Assembly: GCA_903813345.2 (NCBI GenBank)
Contig: CAIIXF020000011.1
Coordinates: forward strand, 16,351,754-16,415,753
From: Owenia fusiformis
Taxonomy: Eukaryota > Annelida > Polychaeta > Sabellida > Oweniidae
DNA length: 64,000 bases
Direction: 5' to 3'
In this document: positions 36,521-46,190 of the stretch, in pieces
Layout: every line of letters begins with the position of its first letter
How positions within the stretch are numbered: position 1 is the stretch's first letter
Notes under the pieces: model-generated
Seen by the model: the letters and a program-made list of their open reading frames with translations, nothing else
Database searches by the model: none
What the model was told of the DNA's origin: nothing
Program-made: the position numbers and the translations under genes

Positions 36521-36858
36521 CGTGCTGCTATAGCAACCATTCTAATACTTAACATTAACGTATGATGCTGAAACCTCGGGATTTGACAGATAACACAAGA
36601 TTTCAGCTAAGTTGAAGAATATTATAGAAAGTTAGAGCATATAGTACATTACTTCTCGGACAATCCTCGTACACACAATTATTTCCGAATGCCACCAATG
36701 CTACCCCAAATGAGCAGCTTAGATCAGCATTCACATAATTTAATAAGGTCAATGAGATCAACTTACACCTGAATGATCAAATCAGCCTGCCATCTATCAG
36801 TAGAGTTCATGAATACTATATATGGTCAAATAATACAATAAATATTGCACTAACCCTA

Positions 36859-37652
36859 CTATCACACCAAACTAGTTTTCACTACGTTCTCGAAAACGGG
36901 CTTCAACTGTGTAAGAACGGACTGGACGTGCTTAGAACCGTTTGGGGTCTATTTACAAACTTCATCGAACGTACTCGAACGGGTAGGTCCTCTAGAACTA
37001 AGAACATGCTCAAAATGTTCTCGTGATCGATACGTTCTAAAATTAGAACAAGTGACAACGTACTAACGACGAGCTGGACGTACTGCGAACGGAACCGTCG
37101 TACTTCAATCCTACAAGGGACGTTTTAACAACGAGTTGAACTGTCTGAGGACGTATTGAGAACGAGGTAGAACTAATTGCAAACGGGTTTAAACTGATTA
37201 AGAACGTATTTCACTGCTTATGAACGAGTTGGCAAAAATATAGCTATCACAACAAACAAGTTGCCACTGCGTTCTTCAAAACTGGTTTTAAACTGAGTGC
37301 GAACAGAATGAACGTAGCTTCAACTTTCTAAGGTCTATTTACGAACTTCATGAACGTTCTCAGACGGGAAGGTGATTTTAGAATGGAATCAATTCAAAAT
37401 TCGATGGCGACCATACCGTTCTGTAATCAGGTCATGTTGACCTTCTTGACTAAGGGACGCGTTCTACGACGTTGCACACCGACGTGGTACGACCTGAACG
37501 AACTGAAAACGAGGTGGACGTATTGAAGACTGTTTAAGAACGAAGTAGCTAATTATTTTAGACATATTTCCCAACCACAGCCAGATTTAGCCCGTTTTAC
37601 GACGTTTTCGTATGACTGGCAAGAACGGGTAAGAACTAGTTTGGTGTGATAG
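36859..37652. mobile_element. GAACG-rich element, complete copy (family 6)
   Basis: The ends CTATCACACCAAACTAGTT and AACTAGTTTGGTGTGATAG are perfect mirrors. The interior is packed with GAACG(T/A/G) words at short, irregular spacing. At 37245 a second copy of the tip (TATCACAACAAACAAGTTGC) indicates internal duplication. No ORF of note. Confidence 0.85.
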
Positions 37653-37799
37653 GGGGGTAAACGTGAGTTGCATGCATAGTGTAGATTGCACTAATTACAG
37701 CTAGTATGCTGGTACATCTGGAAGCCATTCTCAACGAAGGGTTCGCAAAATAAGTATTCGAAATGTTTGAGTTCGGGGTGAAAAAAGACGTAGGGTAGG

Positions 37800-38100
37800 A
37801 CCTCTAGAATTTGGAAAATTATCAAAATGTTCTCGTGGTCGTCACGTTCTACAATTAGAACGAGTGACAGCGTACTAACGACGAGCTGGACGTACTACGA
37901 ACGGAACCGTCGTACTTCAATCTTGCTAGGGACGTTTTTACAACGAGTTGAACTGTCTGAGGATGTATTGCATGAGAACGAGGTAGAACTAATCGCGAAC
38001 GGGTTTAAACTGATTAAGAACGTATTAATGAACGAATATAGCTATCACACCAAACAAGTTGCCACTGCGTTCTTCAAAACTGGTTTTAAACTGTGATGTG
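37800..38100. repeat. Partial copy of the GAACG-rich element
   Basis: It is collinear with 36995-37290: GTTCTCGTG(A/G)TCG, GACGAGCTGGACGTAC and GGAACCGTCGTACTTCAATC, then the internal tip TATCACACCAAACAAGTTGC at about 38042. The ORF 37827-38096 is a passive frame. Confidence 0.8.
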
Positions 38101-38599
38101 TTTTTAAATTTAGAACAAAAATTTAAACCATCCGCTATTATTTTGATTGCACAGGGCGAAATCTCCATTCCCGGGGAACACTATGGTTACACTAAGAATT
38201 GGCATTCCCTGAAAAATCGTTCGAATTTTCACAAGAAGTTTCATGCATTTTCATTGTTTTAATTGAGCCTCATCTAAAATCATACTCAAATCCGATACCA
38301 TAATTATAAATTAAAATGAAACATTAGACTCACAAGCGGTTTAGCGTTTCGAGCATTTATGATTTGAATACACTGTAGATATTAATATAAAAGTAAGTTG
38401 GCATGTATTCGACAGTTAATGTACACATATGATGTATGCATCAGCGTGTGACCTAAATATCAATTTGTGACCATCATATTTGGCTTTCGACTTACTTACT
38501 GAACCTGACTGATTAGCCAAAACGGAGATAAACCAATTTGTCTAAAATTTACGAAATCTACTCCAATATAGTGGGCCATTCCCCGTGCTAAAAAGAAGG

Positions 38600-38790
38600 G
38601 ATTGATCAAAGTTCATGAACGGACTCAAACGTGAAGGTCCTCTAAAACGTAGAACGTACTCAAATTTTTCTGATCTTCGTCAAAAATATGACTATCACAC
38701 TAAACTAGTTGCCGCTGCATACGTTTCTTAAAACGAACTGGTTTTAAACTTTGTTCCAACGGAATGAATGTAGAATAGTCAACGCTAATC
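38600..38790. repeat. Degenerate fragment of the GAACG-rich element
   Basis: It contains AAGGTCCTCTAAAACGTAGAAC, then TATCACACTAAACTAGTTGC and GAACTGGTTTTAAACTTTG, all matching family 6 in order. Confidence 0.65.
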
Positions 38791-39454
38791 TAATCTCGGC
38801 ATTTCACTCTTGAAATCTATGGTACGTTAAAAACAATGTCGAATCCCTGCAAAGTGATAAAACGAATTGTATTGAATGAACTGCACGGGTATCATCGTAA
38901 GCCCCGCAATGATAAAAGTCGCGAGCAAGTTCCCGCTGAAATCGCGAGCGTAGTCCTGTTTATTTGTATCACTTTGGAAAATGGACCAAAAGGATGAAAA
39001 TACTTATCACAATTCTCTGATACTCTAGCAATACTTTGAAAACAGATATATTTGAAATGTATACATGAAAAATGATACTTTCTCACTAGCATGGAAGAAA
39101 AGGGCGTCAACATACAAGTTTGCATAATTTACTGATCATATATTACTTTTATCGTTAAAATAAAGGCAATAAATACGATTTACATAATATTGGATCAATA
39201 TAGCCTATTGATAAGCTACTGTACAATTACTGTACTTCCATGGGGGTCGAAATACATCATTGGAGGTGTTCCAGTGTTGCCGCTGAAATTAGGATGCTCC
39301 GCTGAAAACATGAGGTCCCGCTTCGACCTCAGGGGAAGTCTCATTATTATTCCATGGAAATATTGAGTTTCTTTACATGAACGTTCACGAACGTGCCAAT
39401 CACAAAGCATATCATTCTAGGGCAACATCGCAACTAGTTCTTCTGCAACTTCAG

Positions 39455-39770
39455 GCCTTCGTCTGACCATCCGTTCGTTCCTGCATGCGTTCGTCCGACC
39501 ATCCATTCATTCGATCGTACATTCGTCCAACCGCCCGTTCGTTCGTGCGTGCATGAGTTTGTTCGTCCGACCATCCGTTCGTGCTTGCTTTTGTCCGACT
39601 GTTTTGCGCGCGTTCATCTGGCAGTCGGTCCAAGCGTTCGTCCGATCGTTCGTGCATGGGAACGTTCATTCGTTCGTTTGTGCATCCGTCCGTTCGTTCA
39701 TTCATTGTCTTTCGGCTGCCCTTCCGTCCATCCGTCTGTTCTGTCCTTGTTCGTTTGCAGGTTTTCCTCT
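39455..39770. repeat. CGTTCGTCC-type low-complexity tract
   Basis: Irregular iterations of CGTTCGTCCGACCATC and CATTCGTTCG. Several overlapping ORFs on both strands (Ser/Arg/Val or Arg/Asp/Glu-rich) simply reflect the tetranucleotide-like repeat and are not genes. Confidence 0.85.
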
Positions 39771-39799
39771 AAAAATGTATTTCCACTTGCCAGATGAGA

Positions 39800-40395
39800 G
39801 TTAGTAAGTAATCAAGAAAGCAAGCAGACAAGGGAAGTTAAGTGAACGAGCAAGGAAGTAATTTAGCAAGCAAGCAAATAAGGAAGGAATAGAGGAAGTA
39901 ATCGAAGAAGTGATAAAGGAAGTAATAGTAGAAAGCAAGAATGAAGGAAGGGAGAGGTAGGGAAGAATCGGTGCAAGGAAGGAAGACTTGTAAAAACAAA
40001 GGAAGAGGGAGAGGAGGGAAAGAGTAAGGATGTAAGTAGGAAAGAAGGAAGTATTGAAGAACGAGAGGAAGTAAGGTAGTAAGTAAGTAAGTAAGGAAAG
40101 AAGGTAAAAAGGAAGGGAAGAAGTTAAGAAAGAAGAAAGTAGGGAGGGAGGGAGAAAGGGAGGGGCGAAAGAAGTTTGGCATGAACGAATAAAGGAAGTG
40201 GGGAGGGAGGGAGAAAGGGAGGGGCGAAAGAAGTTTGGCATGAACGAATAAAGGAAGTAGGAAGGAAGTGAGGAAATATAGAAGTAAGCATAGAAGTAAG
40301 TAAGCAAGGAATGAAGGTAAAAAGTGAATGGGTGCGTGAGTAAAATAGTGGGTGGGTGAGTGAGTGAGTGAGTGAGTGAGTGAGTGAGTATGTAA
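39800..40395. repeat. Purine-rich GGAAGTAA/GGGAGG tract with a 60 bp duplication and (GAGT)n
   Basis: One strand is almost purely purine. Within it, about 40140-40258 holds two consecutive copies of a roughly 60 bp unit containing GAGGGAGAAAGGGAGGGGCG and TTTGGCATGAACG. 40350-40388 is (GAGT)n. The long Ser/Leu/Phe-rich minus-strand ORFs here (up to 199 codons) are products of the polypyrimidine strand. Confidence 0.9.
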
Positions 40396-40608
40396 GCTGG
40401 CAGCAGGAGATTGAGACAAAAATACTATTATGATCATGAATATTTTTCTGACAATCGTTTTGACTGTCCTACATGCAAGCTTACGCCACGAATCTTACTG
40501 AATATCGACTTTTACTCATATATGATGGAATTCCGCTAATACAGTTGGATTGATTGGATTTGATGCGTAAAATCAACAAAACATTTATTTTTTCATCATT
40601 TTAACATT

Positions 40609-40863
40609 TTATCCGATCTGATACTCATCACATTTCTTAGATGACCTCTCTGATTCTGGAAAATGGCATGGAATATCATACTGCAGTTTTTCCATGACAA
40701 TGTATGTTCTGTCTATATTTACTACAGTTGTATTTGCTGTTTTTGAGAATTGTTTCAACAAATAATGTATTCCTGAAACTGGGCACAATAGTCGATCAAG
40801 CTGGGTGCGAAAGTAGGAGATTTCCAGGGTTAAATCAGGATTCACTCCATTTTTGAGAGACAC
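40609..40863 (-). CDS. Unrecognised ORF inside the Transib-like element
   Basis: The 84-residue frame (with DRLLCPVSGIHYLLKQFS and a Cys-containing C terminus) has balanced amino-acid composition, unlike its simple-repeat neighbours. It lies near the right inner repeat of the 38884-41343 element. It might be an exon or remnant of element-encoded protein. I see no catalytic motif. Confidence 0.2.
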   Translation of the reverse strand: MSLKNGVNPDLTLEISYFRTQLDRLLCPVSGIHYLLKQFSKTANTTVVNIDRTYIVMEKLQYDIPCHFPESERSSKKCDEYQIG

Positions 40864-41348
40864 TTGCTCCTGTTTTTAAGCGGGACCTCCTCATGTTTTC
40901 AGCAGGATCTTTGCTTCATTGCTCCTGTTAGAAACTGGGCCTCGAGGAATATGATAAAATTGAAATATAAAATGTTCTATAAAGCTTTAGGAAGTGAAAC
41001 TCAGTACATTTATATTTCATTTCCCTACATTATTGTAACCACAGGACAACGTCGTTCCTCACCTATAACGTAGAAATGTATCGACAAAGATTCAAGATTA
41101 CACTCTTCTCTTCAATTGTCAAATAAAGAGCCACAGAACGACCGCTGGTGAAACTCTTTTCTAGCAGTTGCTTTTTAGTCTCACTACCATGTAATCGTTG
41201 AGGAAAATTAAAAGAAACTCTTTGTAAATCCTACAATTCAAGTAAACTAAAGATACCCCATCTATTCATTTTATTCCCTGCGAGTTCAGCGGGAACTTGC
41301 TCGCGACCTTTAAATCGTAGCGGGGCTTTGGATCTTACCCGTGAACTG

Positions 41349-41824
41349 TCAAACTTGACAAATTGCTAATTTGTTTGTTTTTATTCGGGCAACAGAATTC
41401 CCAGGCCCCTTTCTAGTTGGGAGAATTAGATTTTTAGTGACGTGTACAATGCATTGATCCAAAATGGTTTGACAACCGCCTTGTAATATCAAAAGCATAT
41501 CAGTTACACCGTTGGCAAATCCTACATAACGCATATCTATGAATGAAATTCAGTATGAATAGTTCCTTATTTATTCGAGGTGTGGCAGCATTGCGACAAC
41601 GTGTACCTAATAAACGTAAGTCATGCTATACTAACTTCAAATAATAGGTCTATGAACTTTGCGTCGTCTTTAAATATTTCAAGGTCTTGAATCTCTCGAG
41701 CTAATACACGTGATTTATACTAATTTCTGTTTACCAGGCGGAGAAATTGGAGAATGGTAAGTTATAAAACGGATGTTGTCCCCTGGGCCTGGATCGAGGT
41801 TCTTATGATCACACCTTCAACGGA
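41349..41824. other. No gene recognised
   Basis: Short spacer after the Transib-like element; no repeat or ORF of note. Confidence 0.4.
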
Positions 41825-42100
41825 AAATCAGCACTGATTCAACATTGCTTTTCCCGAGCATTGAATTAGCCATAATTGCCCTTGGGTTGATTCGGTGTTT
41901 AATCAAGTTTGATTCAGGATTGAATCAATGCTAGCTGATTCAATTCAGGGTTTATCTAAGCTTTGTTCAGTGTAAAGGATACCAATGTTAAATCAAACTT
42001 GATTTTAAAAGTTGATTCAGGATTGAGATTTTTTATGTTGGATCAAGCTTGATGTCAAGATTAAATTAACCCCGATTTGCCATCAACCTTGATTCAACCT
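41825..42100. repeat. Degenerate short-period repeat based on TTGATTCAGGATTGA
   Basis: Variants CTGATTCAAC, TTGATTCGG, TTGATTCAGGATTGAATC, CTGATTCAATTCAGG, TTGATTCAGGATTGAG and TTGATTCAACCTTGAG occur within 280 bp on one strand, with partly self-complementary neighbours (AATCAAGTTTGATT). Confidence 0.6.
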
Positions 42101-42151
42101 TGAGAAGTTTGCTGTTTATTGATGGATGATGAATTCAGATCAGCCCATTTA

Positions 42152-42270
42152 TTCGAACCCTCCGATCGAAGTCAGACGTCAGAAAATAGGATAACATATT
42201 ATCGATTTGGTTCTGGCATATCATTGGATAGACAGATCCGGGGGTGACAGATGGATGGACTCCTTTTTTA
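42152..42270 (-). repeat. Dispersed repeat fragment (family 4, copy 2)
   Basis: Reverse complement of the family found at 27783-27903, sharing GGAGTCCATCCATCTGTCA, ATCGATAATATGTTATCC and TTCGATCGGAGGG in that order. Confidence 0.5.
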
Positions 42271-43236
42271 CCAAAGACACCTAGGATATGAAGGTATAAA
42301 CTAATAATAAAAATAAGGAATAGTATTTTTGACATTTGAAACGGATTAGTGAACTTAAAAATGGAAAGACGAATATTAGCCCAAGTGCCATCTACACTTT
42401 AATTCCATACGATTTGATCAGATTATATCATGGGTTATTAATTTTCCCGGTTTTAATAACTTAAAGGATGAATTCCAATTCATAAAATTTAGATTGCGAT
42501 CACAAAATCGAAAAAATCAGAATCTTTTTAACTCGTATCTATATCTTAATAGAATGTCGAAATCATCGTACTAGTTATTGAACAATTACATTCGTAAGAT
42601 TGCACGAGTCTTTCCTGGAATTACATATTTTGGAATGTAATAAGAAAGCATTAGTTCCTTAATGCCTGATCAAATGTCATCTGAGTATCTATTCAAGGTT
42701 ATAGGTATTTCCGAATGATGGTTTAATATTCGCATGGAAGTAACGTGTAATTCATACCAAAGAGGGTTGGATCCTAGCCTTCCATCTCGATATTCTGCCA
42801 TATATGGAGATGTCGTGATTACAAAATTCGAATACAAACAGCCGCCATTTTCGTTCACATCAGAAATTGAATCGTGACTTTTGGTCTTATTCCCAAACAA
42901 AAAATTCCAAAACACGCAAGAAGTGATCGAGATATTGGTTCGAACCATGGACTGCTGATAATGAATTTATAGTCTGTTTAAATGTCAGAAAATAATGACA
43001 TTCTGCCATTTCAATTGTCGGGAAATATCGAGTTGCATGCCTAGGAGCCAATCCTCATTGCTTTCATTCATAATTACACTGTGACATGTCCTTTATCTTT
43101 GAACAAAGTGCATTAATGATGAGGAAAAATCTATTGGGTGAAACATTTTTAGTATATATATATATATATATATTAAGATGAAAGGTACAAATGGAGTAGA
43201 ATTCTCATTTTTACGCACTTTATATATAATCGTTTG
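42271..43236. other. No gene recognised; (TA)n at 43153-43174
   Basis: Unremarkable AT-rich sequence with a short TA dinucleotide run. The ORF at 42670-42948 (minus, 92 codons) is not recognised. Confidence 0.4.
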
Positions 43237-44057
43237 ATTTACACTAGAGCCCTAAGACGTCTTGGGTGAAACGTTTTAGCGTTAAAATGTTTTACAAATG
43301 TAATGTAAATCCAGATTTTCTCAAGAGCTCTCGGCTAAGAGAGCTTAGCTAAAACGTTTTAGGACCCTAGTCATAGCCAAGACGTCTTAACGTTAAAACA
43401 AGCGAGTGTAAATCCATCGGTTTTAGCTAAGAGCTCCTAGCCTGTTTTTTTACGTTGCGCTGAACGAAACATTTGAAACTTCTGATTACACGTATCGCAT
43501 GGTCCTTTCTTTTGTCTTATTGCTTGTTCCCAATATCATCCCAAAAATAGCGAGAACTAATTTGCCTGGCGATCTATGATAATCCTAATATACACAAAAT
43601 ATGCACAAAATCTTCCCATTCTCTTTCATTGTTTTAAGAATGCTCTCTTTAGACATATTTTTGTGAAACCGATGCATTCTTTAGCACAAAGTATAGAAGC
43701 GGGAAAGGAATAGCTATATTGACGGAACCGTCCTTCTACCAGTACTGACCTGCTTTTTGCAGTCTAAATGTATACCTGCATATCATGCTAATATCTAATT
43801 TATGCATAAAATCGTCCTGCTCTCTTTCATGCTTTTAAAAATGCTGTCTTTAGGACACATTTTTGTGACTGAACCGTCCCTCAACCAGTACTGAACTGCT
43901 TTTTTTCATTCTACATGTATACCTGCATATCTCTAAGACGTTTTACAAAAACAGGAGTAAACTTAATCATATTTCGTAAGACGTCTTGAAAATGGTGGTG
44001 TAAACTCAACATAATTTTTTAGCCAAGACGTCTTGGAATGTCGCGTGCAGTGTAAAT
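43237..44057. mobile_element. Element with ATTTACACT ends and repeated AAGACGTCTT palindromes
   Basis: ATTTACACT at 43237 is mirrored by AGTGTAAAT ending at 44057. The perfect decamer AAGACGTCTT occurs at 43254, 43379, 43978 and 44025, with AAAACGTTTT at 43351 and AGAGCTCT near 43324. (G)TGTAAA(T/C) words recur beside them. The centre (43500-43920) holds two loosely repeated halves (TCTTTCAT..TTTTAA.AATGCT, then GACATATTTTTGTGA). It is non-coding. Confidence 0.65.
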
Positions 44058-44089
44058 AGGACTAATGACTAGCACTGTTCTCACGATTA

Positions 44090-44333
44090 AGGTGCAAGTG
44101 CAATGCACTTTTAGTACTGCACTTTGTACTGTACATTAAAGATGTTAGCCACATGCACGTGTGGAATGAGTTGTGTTACATGGAATGATGAGGACGCTTT
44201 TTTATTTTATCATCATACGGAGTCATCTTAAATTTTAAAACGAATTGCTGAAACGATATTGTCAAGCTCGAAAAAGCATCAAGCCTTTTGTTAGGATTTG
44301 AGACCAGGATATGAATATATATCTGAGATTAAA
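44090..44333 (+). promoter_or_regulatory. Outer part of receptor copy 2's 5' flank, cut off by a transposon
   Basis: AAAGATGTTAGCC at about 44132, GTGTGGAATGA, GGATTTGAGACCAG and TATGAATATATATCTG align in order with the minus-strand reading of 25055 down to 24850 in the flank of copy 1. The alignment then resumes at 49721, after the insertion. Confidence 0.6.
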
Positions 44334-44931
44334 CACTGCGTCAAATGTGAAATTCTAAGCAATTTCTAGACGTGCAAAGATAGTCTAGGAACTCCGCGTA
44401 TCTAGAGATTCCAAGACGTGTCAAGAGGTGCAAAGACCTCGCGTGTAAAGAGCGTGTCAAGAGTTTTGATATCTCTTTGCACAGCCTTATCAAAACAAAC
44501 AGTATAATTAGACCGGCCACATGTTGTTATGCCCTATAGTCGCGCTTAATTATACTTTACTAGGATTGGAATATAACAATCATTTTAATTTCGTGTTAAT
44601 AATAATTTGTGTTTTTTAAATAATTATCAAAATAAAATCAATTTAAAAGTATGTGTGTGCGTGTACATGTAAGTATAGGCAATAGCTTAGTCGAAATGAG
44701 TAGACGTGTGCAGATGGAGATCGCCTATCTATTTTGCTAAATCTGACATTTTTACAGGATCATGATATAGATCAAATGAAAACACGAAATGTGTTTTTCT
44801 TAGGTTTATCTACCCTGATTTCGAGTGATTTTAACTTGGACGCATATTCCTCTTTTAAAACAGTTTAAATAATTAACAAAGTCCACTTTGAACTCTGTCA
44901 ATCATATTGGCAAATATGTAGATAGCACATG

Positions 44932-45126
44932 CAGGCCCGAATACAGGGGGATAGATTGGTTCCAGCGACCCCCCAACCTCCGTGACCAAAATTGCATTTT
45001 TACCCCATACTGAGCACCTTTTAAATTATTTTGCCCATTTTTGAACTAACATTGCCAAAGGTGAACTCCCCCTGGAATTTCTTAAAAAAGTAATCCACCC
45101 CTTGGCAAATCCTGGCTACGGGTCTG
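44932..45126. mobile_element. Degenerate MITE, family 2 (CAGGCCCG)
   Basis: It runs from CAGGCCCGAATACAGGGGG to AAATCCTGGCTACGGGTCTG, related to 8853-9060 but with a mutated left end. It sits inside the CACTA-like element. Confidence 0.7.
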
Positions 45127-45955
45127 AAACGTCATTCTGATCTTTCTGTTTCACCTGAAACATGCTCTGATATAATGAGGCATATTCTGTGATCTGAGCA
45201 TATCAGATGGGAAGAGTTATGAATGTCAATAAGTGTGATTGTTATCATGTAATCATCTACCTTAATGTCAATACATTACATACATACATGTAGTAAGGCA
45301 TTGTACATGTATTTAACAACAGGTACATCCTTCTTCAAAGGACTTCATTTATACTTGTAAAATACCCTTGCAGCGAGGATGCAACAGGCACAGTTACACA
45401 CGTTTTATGACCCCAATAAGATGAAATATGAGCTGGGATGAAAGATCTCAAAAATCAAGGGCTGAGAAGATTTGAGATGTCATGGTTTACTATCATGATG
45501 CTGAAACATGTGTCGCTTATTGTCACCAGTAATAATCATGATGGGGCGACGGCAGTGCCCCGAGTCTTTTTGATCTGTTTAATATTATTAGTTACTAATT
45601 AAAATTGAATAATTTAGGACCCCGGAAGCAAAACAGCTCTTTGTTATGAAAGGAATACACCACCCACATGGACAGAACCCCTCATGTAAACCATCTATAA
45701 ATACCTTTGAAAACAATTTGATTTCGATCTACATCTGAATCTCAGATGGAGAGTACTCTTTGACAATCAATCGAACATAATTGCAATCAACTTCCATGAT
45801 ATTTGCAATTTTGAATTTGCAAACATTTTGAATGCAAATTTACTCAAGTACTATATCCTGAGTTCTGCCCGGATCCCCGAAAACGTTTAAAATCAAACTC
45901 GATTATTTAGCTAGACTTCAGAATAAGGGATTCAATAGAAACATGAAATCCATAT

Positions 45956-46190
45956 CACTGCATAAATTGTGGAATTTCTAGTAATTTTTAGACGTGCTTA
46001 GCCGGTGTAAAAGGGTAGGAGGTCCTATCAAATTATGGTCGTACTCTCCATTGATTTATATGGTGACCTATTTCCCTTATTGTCTTATACACAATCAGGG
46101 CCAGTAAGGGTCGTTAAGAAGGGGGACCATAATCCCTGGGGGACCATAATTTCTTTCACACCGGTCTAGAAACTCGTATCTAGAGATAGA
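45956..46190. repeat. Internal CACTA-like tip interrupted by a MITE
   Basis: CACTGCATAAATTGTGG, ATTTCTAG and TTTTTAGACGTGC parallel the start of the 5.4 kb element. The match resumes as TCTAGAAACTCGTATCTAGAG after the MITE at 46002-46164. Confidence 0.5.
46002..46164. mobile_element. MITE with CCGGTGTAAAAG ends (family 3, copy 2)
   Basis: Nearly identical to 11864-12034, with ends CCGGTGTAAAAG and CTTTCACACCGG. It is inserted in the repeat at 45956-46190 and so is younger than it. Confidence 0.9.

Larger units (their letters stand above)
35074..36671. mobile_element. Mariner-type element, 1.6 kb, carrying nested insertions
   Basis: The terminal repeats TACGAGGGTTGTCC and AGAAGTAATGCACTATATGC at the left mirror GCATATAGTACATTACTTCT and GGACAATCCTCGTA at the right, ending at TA on both sides. 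The content is not a mariner transposase in the expected place. It holds a LINE fragment (35303-35620) followed by a second element (35791-36520). Confidence 0.8.
38884..41343. mobile_element. 2460 bp transposon with CACGGGTA ends and 5 bp target duplication, Transib-like
   Basis: The left CACGGGTA...AGCCCCGC...GTCGCGAGCAAGTTCCCGCT is mirrored at the right over about 65 bp. AACTG flanks both sides exactly (38879-38883 and 41344-41348). Ends beginning CAC together with a 5 bp duplication fit the Transib group, relatives of the RAG recombinase. That is inference from termini only. A second inner inverted pair (GCTGAAAACATGAGG with TCCCGCTT) lies at about 39300-39332 and 40885-40915. The middle is filled with simple repeats, and no transposase is recognisable. 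Confidence 0.75.

Noticed and set aside
39455-40437. Long overlapping ORFs (up to 199 codons) rich in Ser, Leu, Phe and Pro or in Arg, Asp and Glu
   Set aside because: They are translations of CGTTCGTCC-type and polypurine simple repeats, occur in several frames on both strands, and show no domain.
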